A stretch of 15,742 nt of DNA, taken from Globomyces pollinis-pini (taxonomy: Eukaryota; Chytridiomycota; Chytridiomycetes; Rhizophydiales; Globomycetaceae). The notes beneath the pieces were generated by a model. The model had not been told where the DNA came from, made no database searches, and saw nothing but the letters and a program-made list of their open reading frames with translations. Location: contig MU621457.1 of the NCBI GenBank assembly GCA_025399215.1, positions 1 to 15,742 on the forward strand. The letters run 5' to 3'. A program made the translations under genes and the position numbers. Every line of letters starts with the position of its first letter. Position 1 is the first letter of the stretch. Below are positions 1 through 8,303 of the stretch, in pieces.

Positions 1-632
1 AATGAAACTGTCATTCTCGGTGCTCATCAAGATTCTATCAATTCTTCCAATCCTTCTTCAGGAAGAGCTCCAGGGTACGATGATGATGGTACAGGTTGTG
101 CCAACAATTTGGAAACACTCAAGAGATTGATTGCTGAACCAAGCTTTGTTCCTTACCGACCAATTGAATTCCAATTCTATGCAGGGGAAGAAAGAGGATT
201 GTTGGGTAGTAAGAAGGTTGTAGAACGGTATGTTAGCGATAAAGTTCAAGTGTACGCTATGTTACAATCAGGTAAACTATTAATGTTAATTCAACATTAG
301 ATATGACTGGATATTCCACTTCCAATCCAGTATATGCAGTCGTCAATGACTTTACAAATCGCGAATTAACTACAGTCCTCAAAACAATAGCAAAAACATA
401 TACAAGTTTACCTGTAATTGAAATAACTTGTGGTTATGGATGTAGTGATCATGCTTCCTTTCATAATGCTGGATTCCCGGCTGCATCACATTTCGAAACT
501 AGATTTAATGATATTAACAAAAAGATTCATACTTCTGGTGATGTATTTAGTGTAATTTCATTACAACATGCATTAGAATTTGTCAAATCTACAATTGGAT
601 TTGCTATAGAACTCTCTACATTTAAAGTATAA
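1..632 (+). CDS. M28 zinc aminopeptidase (fungal leucine aminopeptidase type), 3' part
   Basis: The frame is open at the window edge, so the 5' end, including any signal peptide, is missing. Two exons are seen, 1-271 and 301-632, joined across a 29-nt GT-AG intron (272-300). Family landmarks appear in order: GAHQDS (first metal ligand), PGYDDDGTG (bridging Asp), YAGEERGLLGS (Glu-Glu: general base and metal ligand), DMTGY restored only by splicing (metal Asp), and CGYGCSDHASF (C-terminal metal His). This is the full co-catalytic zinc set of the Vibrio aminopeptidase/fungal Lap type of M28. Such enzymes remove N-terminal residues from peptides, and fungal members are usually secreted or vacuolar. 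The stop is TAA at 630-632 and AATAAA follows at 632. The next gene converges from the other strand 79 bp away. Family assignment is firm; exact substrate preference is not visible. Confidence 0.93.
272..300 (+). other. 29-nt intron in the M28 gene
   Basis: It begins GTAAAC and ends CATTAG. Removing it joins ...CAATCAG to ATATGACTGG and restores the family motif DMTGY. Without removal the frame hits the TAG at 298-300. The intron splits the codon of the metal-binding Asp (G|AT). Confidence 0.9.
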
Positions 633-711
633 ATAAATAAATGGGTCGAAACTAAGAATATCTGTTACTACAATAGCTTTAAGTTAAATGATTTTATTAT
701 GATGATGATGT

Positions 712-2667
712 TCAAGACTGATTTCTATTTCTAAATGCATATGCTTTAGCTATAAAAACCTGGTAATCAAAAGGTTCAAATAAAGGATTGGATGTGAAAA
801 TACCAATAGATTTCAAATCACATAGTACAGTTTTTAAAACGTGTTGATCGTATATAAATGGTACCAAGAAATATTCCAAAATTTCGTTCAATACATCTGG
901 ATTGATCAAGGATTGAAATAAAATGATATATCGACTGACAATAAGTAAATTTTTGGCGGATGAATTCATGATTTGTATTAAATCGTTGGGTCCATTGTAT
1001 AATTCTTCTCCATTTAAAGTTACAAATTTGATTGATAATAGTGGGTTGACTGTGTGGATTGGATGAAAAATGTTTGGTAATTTTCTATAGTATGAAAAAC
1101 ATACACAATTTATCTGTCTCAGCGTTGTGTTTTTTTCCAAATAGGTTGCAAATCCTGACATGCTAGTTTCATACAAGTCTTGGGAATCTGAATGATCAGA
1201 TAGTTCATTAAGATCCATTTCTCCAACATCTTCATCGTTTGCTTGATGATCAGAAATATCACTGTTTGAATCATCGTCACTAACATCTTCATCATCGGAG
1301 TCATCATCAGATTCACTATCAAACTCCCAATAATCATCTTCAGTTGATTCTTCACTAGAGTCGTCCTCATCACTATCTGTCATATCTTCCCAATCACTTT
1401 CATGTGATTCTCCATTAGCTTCATCTTCAGCCTCATTTTGAACTTGTTCACCATCAACAACATCAGGTTGAGCACCAGGTGTATTTACATCAGATCCACC
1501 ACCATCAACTTCCATATCAACACCATCCTCATCTGAATCCTCATCATCTATATCCGAGTCCGTATCCCAATCATCATCTGTATCTTCACCTATATCACCT
1601 TCTTCATCTGAATCTTCAGTAAAATATTCAATATTCAATAATCGTATCGATCTATTCTTTTCCAAAACAGTACCAACTTCTTTATATGCACTTAAATCCA
1701 AATGCAATGATAACTTTTCAAGTTCTAGACTTGATATCAAAATATCTTTTAAATTATATAATGATTTCAATTTGACAGATTTGATGTGTAAATTATTTAA
1801 TGATTTGTTTTTTTGTAAGATTCTTGATATGGAATTAATTGAAATTTCTAATCTTTCTTCAATTCGAATTAATAATGTTTTTAATGTGGTTTTTTCTTCT
1901 AAAGCAAAGAGAATCATCAAAACATAATCTAGTTGATTTGTATCATCTGATTGTTGATCAATTTGCATAGTATCATTTGAAGGGTTCATGTCCGAATTGA
2001 CATTTTCTACTTGAATCATATCCATGGTGTTATGAACATTGATGGATACACTTGAATCATTATTTTCGGTATCCTCAAGGTCTGTAATAATTAGTTCAGC
2101 TTCTTCTTCATCGTCTTCTGCTTCATAACAAGCGAAACGATCAATTGTAAAGCTTTCAAGATTGATGAGTTTCTTTATACAAGAAATTATGATTTTTGTT
2201 TTTTCTTGATCCAGATAAAAATCAGTCAAGGTTAGGTTGATAATGTTGATGGGTAATTGTGATAGTTTTGGAGGAATATCTCTGGATACATGAAGTAATT
2301 TCAGAGCATCTAGATACTTGAATATTTTGTTTTGTTCATAGTAATCCATCATATGTTCCCAAGTATCATCATCAATACTTAATTCATATAAATTGGGTAA
2401 GGTGACTATTAAATTGAAAAGGTGATGATGATCAAAATCGTTAATAAATGCCCATTTGATGGCAGTTAAACGATTGCTAAGATGTAATACATTCATGATT
2501 GCATATTCTTGTTTGTCCATACTTAACTTGTGATGGTCAGCCAGTATTAAAGTGGAACATAAGGTAGGATCGTTTACAATGACTTGCTCCATTCTATTCA
2601 ACTCTGGACTGCTTTCCTGACTCTCTAAAATTTTCCAATACTCTTCTGGGTATCCTTTCAATTTCAT
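712..2667 (-). CDS. LRR-like protein with a long acidic insert (hypothetical)
   Basis: This is an uninterrupted 651-codon frame; I do not recognise a named family. The N-terminal half (about residues 50-175) and residues 250-350 show irregular leucine-rich spacing, as in LRR/F-box-like fungal proteins. A repeated element occurs three times: ILQKNKSLNNLHI (about 283), VLEKNRSIRLLNI (about 334) and YLEKNTTLRQINC (about 509). Between the last two lies a run of about 150 residues (350-500) made mostly of Asp, Glu and Ser. A second, milder acidic stretch is at 183-205, followed by a Ser/Asn/Asp-rich segment to about 245. The tail (about 588-645) contains NPDVLNEILEYFLVP, which faintly recalls the helix of an F-box but sits at the wrong end. 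No signal peptide or membrane segment is seen. The ATG at 2667 is the first in frame. A substrate adaptor or histone/basic-protein-binding role is only a guess. It lacks introns while most neighbours have them. Confidence 0.75.
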   Translation of the reverse strand: MKLKGYPEEYWKILESQESSPELNRMEQVIVNDPTLCSTLILADHHKLSMDKQEYAIMNVLHLSNRLTAIKWAFINDFDHHHLFNLIVTLPNLYELSIDDDTWEHMMDYYEQNKIFKYLDALKLLHVSRDIPPKLSQLPINIINLTLTDFYLDQEKTKIIISCIKKLINLESFTIDRFACYEAEDDEEEAELIITDLEDTENNDSSVSINVHNTMDMIQVENVNSDMNPSNDTMQIDQQSDDTNQLDYVLMILFALEEKTTLKTLLIRIEERLEISINSISRILQKNKSLNNLHIKSVKLKSLYNLKDILISSLELEKLSLHLDLSAYKEVGTVLEKNRSIRLLNIEYFTEDSDEEGDIGEDTDDDWDTDSDIDDEDSDEDGVDMEVDGGGSDVNTPGAQPDVVDGEQVQNEAEDEANGESHESDWEDMTDSDEDDSSEESTEDDYWEFDSESDDDSDDEDVSDDDSNSDISDHQANDEDVGEMDLNELSDHSDSQDLYETSMSGFATYLEKNTTLRQINCVCFSYYRKLPNIFHPIHTVNPLLSIKFVTLNGEELYNGPNDLIQIMNSSAKNLLIVSRYIILFQSLINPDVLNEILEYFLVPFIYDQHVLKTVLCDLKSIGIFTSNPLFEPFDYQVFIAKAYAFRNRNQS

Positions 2668-2810
2668 GATTCAAAAAAGAAAAAAACCAAAATGTCAATC
2701 GATTGAATTTCATTAGAAAAAAATAAAGAATTGAATCGGTACATTGAATTAGTTCTTTATTAATCGATTAGATCAATAGCCATGATGTCAATGTTTGTAA
2801 TCCAACTATA
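2668..2810. promoter_or_regulatory. upstream region of the LRR-like gene with two ATCGAT palindromes
   Basis: This 143-bp gap lies upstream of the minus-strand LRR-like gene. It holds two perfect 10-bp palindromes, CAATCGATTG at 2696-2705 and TAATCGATTA at 2761-2770, both containing AATCGATT. They are plausible dimeric transcription-factor sites. No TATA box is obvious. Confidence 0.35.
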
Positions 2811-2915
2811 ATGAACAAAAATAAGACACGTCGTTTTCGCGCTCCTCCTCCTACTTCATTCACTGGTGACGAGCCTACTTCTGGAATAACTAATCCTCTT
2901 AACGTACGCAACTAA
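2811..2915 (+). CDS. doubtful 34-codon ORF
   Basis: The frame starts MNKNKTRRFRAPPPTSF, is rich in Arg, Pro and Thr, and ends with a TAA whose last base lies next to the Yif1 stop codon on the other strand. It is not recognised. It could be a small protein, the first exon of something antisense to Yif1 (a GT lies at 2904), or chance. Its G+C content looks higher than the surroundings. It is listed only so that it is not lost. Confidence 0.2.
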   Translation: MNKNKTRRFRAPPPTSFTGDEPTSGITNPLNVRN

Positions 2916-4058
2916 TTAAATTAACTCTTGCAAATTCATTACTGTAAAAAATCCATAAGATAACATGGTATAAACGAAAATTCCAGTTGGTATCCAACCA
3001 TCAGTCACATACTTAGCAGCCCAAACACAATTAATACTAAAATTTAACATCAAATAAATTACGGTATAAACTTGTACCCCATAAAAGCAATTAATTCCAA
3101 TATAGGAGCATCAGAATGAATACTCAAAAAATAAATTCCCAATTTAGCAAAAATAACTTCAAACATGATGATAAAGGAAGCTGTAGATGCAGTCACTCCT
3201 AAAATTTCTGGAGAAAAACTATTGAAATGTTAATCAAATCATCAAACTCTATTTTTTCATCTACCTTTGTAGAATCTAATCCTTTTGCAACTCCCACCAT
3301 AATAACATACGTTACAAATGACATGACTTTAAAAAGTAAATGAAAAATCTCTATACCTGGAATATATAAATCAGGAGCATTTAAATCAGATCTTGGAGGT
3401 GCATGACCAATAGATTGATCTTCACTTTGTTGTACCGTTCTAACCCAAAACTAAATCATTGATTTCTTTTCATCGTTACCTTGTTAAAGAATGGGAATAA
3501 TAACAATCTGATTTTATTCAACACGTATGAATTACTCACATCAAAGTAATATCTCCATTGAATTAAATCAAAATATCTTCCAAACTAAAATCGTTATTTG
3601 AAACTTTGAATTACATTTTTGTTTATATTTTGTTGTGCTTGTGAAAATGCTTGTGAACCTAACTGCATACCAATCTGACCAGTAGCAGATGATTGCAAGT
3701 CATTAAAGTAGTTTGGAAATGCTTAATAAATGAGTCAATAGATAAGTATACCTTGTTGATTTTGTTGAAGACCTGGTTGTTGTTGATTATTTTGGTAAGG
3801 TTGTTGCTGATTATTTTGGAAGGGTTGTTGCTGTTGGTATGATTGCTGTTGAGGAGGAATATATTGTTGTGGTGGATATTGTTGGTTATATTGCGGGGAA
3901 TATTGTTGTTGTTGAAATGGAAATTGTTGGAAATCCTGGGGTTGTTGGTTCTGCGGAGCTTGTTGGTACTGTGGTTGAGGACTCTTTCTTTGGACTGGGG
4001 ATGGACCTCGTTGTTGTTGCTGTTGTTCAGGATTGGATGGATTGTAGGGTTGGTACAT
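2916..4058 (-). CDS. YIF1: Yif1, Yip1-interacting Golgi membrane protein (HRF1 family)
   Basis: Yif1 works with Yip1 on ER-derived COPII vesicles and Golgi membranes, binding Rab GTPases. Seven exons (transcript order): 4058-3752, 3721-3615, 3584-3480, 3450-3357, 3326-3248, 3218-3063, 3036-2916. The introns are 30, 30, 29, 30, 29 and 26 nt, and the exons sum to 969 nt, giving 322 residues. Exon 1 encodes a Gln/Pro-rich cytosolic tail. The family core follows: FPNYFNDLQSSATGQIGMQ, NKNFGRY, YYFDVSNSYVLNKIRLLLF and PRSDLNAPDLYIPVMSFVTY. Then come about four hydrophobic membrane segments ending near the C-terminus. The order and motifs match Yif1 throughout. The fifth intron has an unusual GTTTGA donor; it was chosen because it alone gives the family's FSPE[IV]LG reading. 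The last donor could instead lie 9 nt earlier in the transcript, which would give a 35-nt intron. Confidence 0.9.
3752..4058 (-). repeat. CAA/CAG-rich low-complexity exon (polyglutamine) of Yif1
   Basis: The first Yif1 exon is dominated by CAA and CAG codons mixed with Pro, Tyr and Asn codons. This gives a Gln/Pro-rich disordered tail of about 100 residues with repeats such as QQPYQNNQQQ. Mirror-frame ORFs on the + strand here are composition artefacts. Confidence 0.7.
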
Positions 4059-4272
4059 GAAAGAAAAAGTGAAGGGACGAAGTACTTGGAGTTATACTAC
4101 AGATTGATGCGTTTACTTGTTCATCTTCCTTGCTGCTATATTGATATAGAATCGTTCTGTTAGTATCATTGAAGCCTTGTTCAACGCGAATTTAAATTAA
4201 TGTAGCTGGAAAGTATTCCACAAACAACTTTCAAAAATGATACAGTATATTACAAAAGATATAAATCAATGC
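4059..4272. other. Yif1 upstream region and cyclin 3' flank
   Basis: This is a 214-bp gap between the Yif1 start and the cyclin stop, both minus-strand genes. It must hold the Yif1 promoter. I see no clear TATA box or other named element. Confidence 0.3.
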
Positions 4273-5040
4273 TTAGGATGTAGCAAATTCAGTGTTCATT
4301 CGTTGTACAACACTTGGTGGTCCAATCGAAGTTGAAGAATACGTGATAATACTTGAATAATAATCAGGAGATATCTAAAATTATAACAGTCACAAGTTAC
4401 TTGCTTGATTAAAGATGTATAGTACTGTTGAATCACTTCAATAGAAGCAGATAGATTCCAATCTATTAATTTGAGAAATTCAAATTCCAAGATTCCCAAT
4501 TCTTCTACATCTAATCCACCTACTTTAGCATACAAACGATTCGGCAGAAAACTATCACAAAAAGCCTATTTGATTAATGATATGAAAGAACCTAAGAATG
4601 AATCCAATGAAGAGTACCTTTGAACCACAAGTAATAGATACCAATAAAAACCGATGAATTGTCAAACTGGAAATAATAAAATCAGGTTGAAGACTACAGA
4701 CACGATCCAAATAGATGACGATACACAAAACTGTTGAAGTCGTTACATTTGAATATTTCACAATTCTTTCCAAATACTATTGATTTATCAAATTCAAATA
4801 AAGATACGTTTGAAATTGTAATGGAAGGTGGAGACCTTGAATGAAATCTTGACAAGTGATGAAATTTGATTGGAATACGATCATTATGTAAAACCAAACG
4901 ATTTAACAGATTAACTATGACCATATAAGAATCAAATTAAACTATTACCGATTAGTAATTGTAATTGTGTCAGATCAGCATCTTCAAATCGTTCTATCCT
5001 ACATTATATGAAAAACTATATACCTGGAAAATACATGAAT
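4273..5040 (-). CDS. Pho80/PCL-type cyclin (5' end unresolved)
   Basis: It is likely the regulatory partner of a Pho85-type cyclin-dependent kinase, the family that links phosphate or nutrient state to transcription and metabolism in fungi. Exons (transcript order): a proposed 17-nt exon 5040-5024, then 4998-4949, 4914-4808, 4776-4618, 4565-4401 and 4374-4273. The introns between these are 25, 34, 31, 52 and 26 nt. The joined protein shows the Pho80-like cyclin box: NDRIPIKFHHLSRFHSRSPP, YLERIVKYSNV, IVIYLDRV, SLTIHRFLLVSITCGSK, YAKVGGLDVEELGILE and FEFLKLIDWNLS. The stop is TAA at 4273-4275. The start is not settled: the first reliable exon begins in mid-codon. The 17-nt piece keeps the frame but has no ATG, so the ATG must lie further upstream; 5126 is one candidate, joining in frame across a 72-nt intron. 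Fold and family are clear; the specific cyclin is not. Confidence 0.85.
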
Positions 5041-5790
5041 CTCGTTATTTTTGTGATAGTAAAGTCAAGTCAATGTTATTAGATGAGGAACCAATTAAAA
5101 CATATTGAATCATACACGTTTTTCATTCAACTCTTTCTTGTGATCGTTGTCAAACAGAAAACTAACGCATGACTTTGATTATCATTTATGAGTTGTTAAT
5201 AGTAACCAATTTGTAGAGTGTAAGTTGTTGATTGAATCTATTTTGTTTAATTGTTTGTGAATTGATCAATTGAATGGTGAAGAAAGAACGTGGGGGAAAA
5301 GATCAACGTGATTTTGTCTGTGTTCAAATGGGTTTACTGAGGGTCCATTTTGGTATTCATTAAAGAATTCATTCACCAATTTTAGTAATTAACTACTTGA
5401 GTAGTCACTACCTGTAAAATTATTAGTTAGTTACGTGTCCAAAGCTCAAGTTGGTTTACGTAATTAAAACAATATAAGACTCTTCTACTCATGATAAACT
5501 AATTTATGTTTATCAACATGGGTCATGTATTGGTGAATGCTTTGTCTGGTAAAACTAATACACATGGCAATACATCATACCACATGGTGGTTGAATACAA
5601 TCATCAATTCCATGTAACCCCCACCAAATAGTTTGACCGCCCATAATATATAAATAATGAATTTCAAATAGATAGCAGCTATATATTTGTATTCAAATGA
5701 ACAAAGTTCAAGTTAATTTAAGAATATTCTCAAACTGTACAGATTCAATTTCAACACTTTCTGGACTCGTAACCAGATAATCAACTCTAG
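5041..5790. other. long gap between cyclin and dynactin p62 genes
   Basis: About 750 bp with no convincing protein-coding frame. It presumably contains the cyclin promoter and first exon (right end of that gene) and the p62 3' flank. Visible items are two short interrupted palindromes, ACTAC-TTGA-GTAGT at 5392-5405 and ACCAC-ATG-GTGGT at 5579-5591, and a TATA-like ATATATAAATA near 5645-5655. No tRNA fold was found. Confidence 0.4.
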
Positions 5791-7116
5791 TTAACAGTTT
5801 AAACTAAATTTAAATGGCATATTGTTCATTACCTGATACTCTTTTTCTATCTTTTTACATACAAAATCCATATATATCAATTGATTTTGATTCTTTAGCA
5901 CTTCAATCACATTCTTATTTTTGAATTGAATCTAAAAATAAATTAAGAACAGATTTTCAATTTTCAAAAGGTGTTATCGAAATAAATTGATATCAGTTTG
6001 CAAACTTACATGATTCTCATTAACCATTTGATCCACAATAGAGATTTCCAACCGCATATCATGTGAAGTCCCATTAAACAATTGTAGTTGTATCTCATAA
6101 ACTTGATTGGTTTTTAATGGAAGTTCTATAGATCTTTTTACCACATATCTAGGTAACCAATTCCTACAAGCAAATGAATAAATAAATAAAAAATTACGAT
6201 GCGATTTGTTTGATTAAGAACGAATATGATTGGGCTTTTGGTTCTGGTTTGATTAATATTTCTTGACAATGTAAACATTTTTTGAGTTTACGGGTTCGAA
6301 GAGGAACTCTTAAAGGACGTATCTGACTATTATTAAATCATCAATTAAATAGTGAACCTTATTTTAGTATGTTGTAATCCATAAATTGATTGTGATATTC
6401 GTTGATCGATAGTAGTGGTATCTATTATAAATTATTAAATCAATACCTTGTAAATTTAATTCATGAAATAGTTTTGTTTCATCCCATTCATGATGGATAT
6501 CTGTTAATGTGGTTGTATAAGATTCAATAGTAGTATCTGGTTTTGATTTCATAGCAGTTGATAAAAACCCTAAATGACTGAATGATTTAGAAGCAAATAA
6601 ACTATTCAAAGATGAATTGGATGAAGCAGGATGAATTGATCGATTATTCCGTTCGATTCCATCATAATACTGTTTTAACTGTTCAAATTCTTTGAGATCT
6701 GGTCTATCACTATCCAGTTTATGTATTTGAGCTTCAAATTAATATAAAGTAAATCTACCTGTTAAACCAGTTGGTCTTTCAAAAACCAAACCAATTTCAT
6801 TTGAATCCCATCCACAATATACACAAGCCAGAATATGACCAGTAACTGGTACATTATCATTAGTAGAGTTTGCAATGACAAGTAAAGGTGATATACAAAT
6901 AGGACATTTAAAACAATTTCGACTACAACAACCATGTTCAGCTTTAACAGTTGCTGAAGGGACTTCAAACAAACATGAGGGACAGTAAGCAAATGCATGA
7001 GATTCAGAAATACAAGAGGAACACCGTAACATTTTACACTCTGGACAATACAGTAAATCACCTAAAGCGAAATTGGATCCACATTCACATTTGTATAAAA
7101 TCTTCAACTCCATCAT
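5791..7116 (-). CDS. DCTN4: dynactin subunit 4 (p62)
   Basis: p62 is a pointed-end component of dynactin, the cofactor of cytoplasmic dynein. Six exons (transcript order): 7116-6759, 6731-6447, 6421-6358, 6326-6198, 6163-6010, 5931-5791. The introns are 27, 25, 31, 34 and 78 nt, and the exons sum to 1131 nt, giving 376 residues. The N-terminus carries the family's cysteine-rich zinc region: CECG, CPECKMLRCSSC, YCPSCLFEVPSATVKAEHGC and CFKCPIC. Later landmarks appear only after splicing: PTGLTAQ, DTTTIDQRI, then PLRTRKLKKCLHCQEILIKP (read here as PLRVPLRTRKLKKCLHCQ onward), and NWLPRYVVKRSIELPLK. The last exon is weakly conserved. It can end at the TAA at 5791-5793, or splice from GTAATG at 5832 to an AG at 5787 and stop at once at 5781. 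The protein is shorter than the animal one (roughly 460 residues). Confidence 0.92.
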
Positions 7117-7610
7117 CCTTCAACCAACCAATGGAGTTCCTTCTTTTTCTTGTTCCTTGTTTTAAAAAGTGACCGTTTGTATTTATGGCAGATGGAATTG
7201 AATTGAATGGTCACTGCTTTTCTTTTTCTTTTGACAACTTTTGGAATTGAAGATTTCACTTGAAGTAGGAAAAGTTTAACAAAGTGTGAATGGGAATGGT
7301 AAATTGATTATTAGGGCATCATGCACGTACATTCAAGTCTGGAATGTATTCATATCACTATTATTGTGTTCTTTCATATGACTATGGTACTGTAGTGGTA
7401 GTAACACTAAAGCAATCAACAACTGTTCAGGGTTATCCTAGATATCATATTTCTGAGCATTTGTTGATTTGCTTCAGTCTCATACCCACTATAAAGCATT
7501 ACCTGGAAATTAAAAGAAACATTTCAATAAGATGGTAACTATAGTTAGATACAACAGCTTCATCCCAAGTCAATAATAATATTCAAAACGAATCACGAAA
7601 AAAGCTTATT
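7117..7610. other. gap between dynactin p62 and GNAT genes
   Basis: About 494 bp between two minus-strand genes. It should hold the p62 promoter (right of 7116), with pyrimidine-rich tracts around 7140-7165 and 7215-7235, and the GNAT 3' flank. A 64-codon plus-strand frame at 7344-7538 has no recognisable features. I see no RNA gene. Confidence 0.35.
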
Positions 7611-8120
7611 TCAATCTTTTATTGTTGGCCGTACATAGACTGCAATTTCCCAATCTTGTTCGGGAAACACTCCAAATAAAGTGAATCCACATTTTTGGTA
7701 AAGTTTTCGTAAATTCTCATTTCCAGCCCAACAATCAAGTGCAAGTATCTGATTGGTGATTGGAATTGCATTTGGAAGAACTGTATTGAGAAATTGTTCA
7801 CCAATCCCTTGTCCGATGTAATCTGGGTCTAACATAAACTTTGAAAGGAATATAACTTGACCACAATTTTCAAGATGTAATAAAGATATGACATGATCAC
7901 TTGGTTTTTTATCAACTAGAATCATTCCGATTGGTGCTGGGTTATCCATGAATAAAATGAAATATGCAATTTCACGATTGATTGCAGTTATAGCTTCTTG
8001 TTTCGATACTTCAATTTCTTGCAGTGATGACCGGTTTCTTAACCAAATTTGAACAGATTGTGATAATTTAATCATGAATTCTAATTCGTTTATCTCCACC
8101 AATCGCACTTTGAGTTCCAT
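7611..8120 (-). CDS. GNAT-family N-acetyltransferase
   Basis: A single-exon 169-residue protein, the usual size for a stand-alone GNAT domain. It would transfer acetyl from acetyl-CoA to an amine. The acetyl-CoA pyrophosphate loop (motif A) is LDPDYIGQGIGEQFL at about 97-111, in the Q-x-G-x-G style. Motif B follows as LDCWAGNENLRKLYQKCGF (about 128-146), with the usual Asn and the Tyr that can act as general acid, then F-x-x-x-G-type packing. The N-terminal segment (VRLVEINELEFMIKLSQS) fits the first strand and helix. There is no signal peptide. The substrate cannot be told from sequence. The ATG at 8120 is the first in frame. Confidence 0.88.
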   Translation of the reverse strand: MELKVRLVEINELEFMIKLSQSVQIWLRNRSSLQEIEVSKQEAITAINREIAYFILFMDNPAPIGMILVDKKPSDHVISLLHLENCGQVIFLSKFMLDPDYIGQGIGEQFLNTVLPNAIPITNQILALDCWAGNENLRKLYQKCGFTLFGVFPEQDWEIAVYVRPTIKD

Positions 8121-8303
8121 TGTCTTTAAAAATAGGAAAGTGATATTTTCGCATTACTTTTTGATATATTCGTAGGTAAATGAAACAAAATTCAAATAGA
8201 GATTGGAATTAGAATGAATATGTATTGAGATGAACAATCTGAGTTATCCTTAAACCAAAGACTAAACCAACCGATGGCAATGATAAATGCAACAGAGTTT
8301 ATT

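Noticed and set aside
697..725. C/D-box snoRNA-like ATGATGA ... CTGA
   Set aside because: The boxes are only about 15 nt apart and the ATG repeats continue as ATGATGATG; no terminal stem.
1119..1373. 84-codon minus frame inside the LRR-like gene
   Set aside because: A shifted frame over the acidic GAT/GAA repeats; Met/Ile/Thr-rich shadow.
3839..4163. Two plus-strand frames rich in Val/Leu/Trp opposite Yif1
   Set aside because: They are complements of the CAA/CAG-rich Yif1 exon; the hydrophobic look comes from TTG/GTT codons.
5275..5370. Short plus-strand frame starting MVKKERGGKDQRD
   Set aside because: Fewer than 30 codons, no family signal, and no splice continuation that I could support.
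6285..6305. B-box-like GGGTTCGAAGAGG
   Set aside because: It lies inside a dynactin p62 exon encoding PLRTRKLKK, and no tRNA fold surrounds it.
7385..7440. tRNA-like A box (TAGTGGTAGTAAC)
   Set aside because: No matching B box (GGTTCGANTCC) or acceptor stem downstream.
7344..7538. 64-codon plus-strand ORF in the gap before the GNAT gene
   Set aside because: No motif, no typical start context, and the region lies between two minus-strand genes; probably chance.
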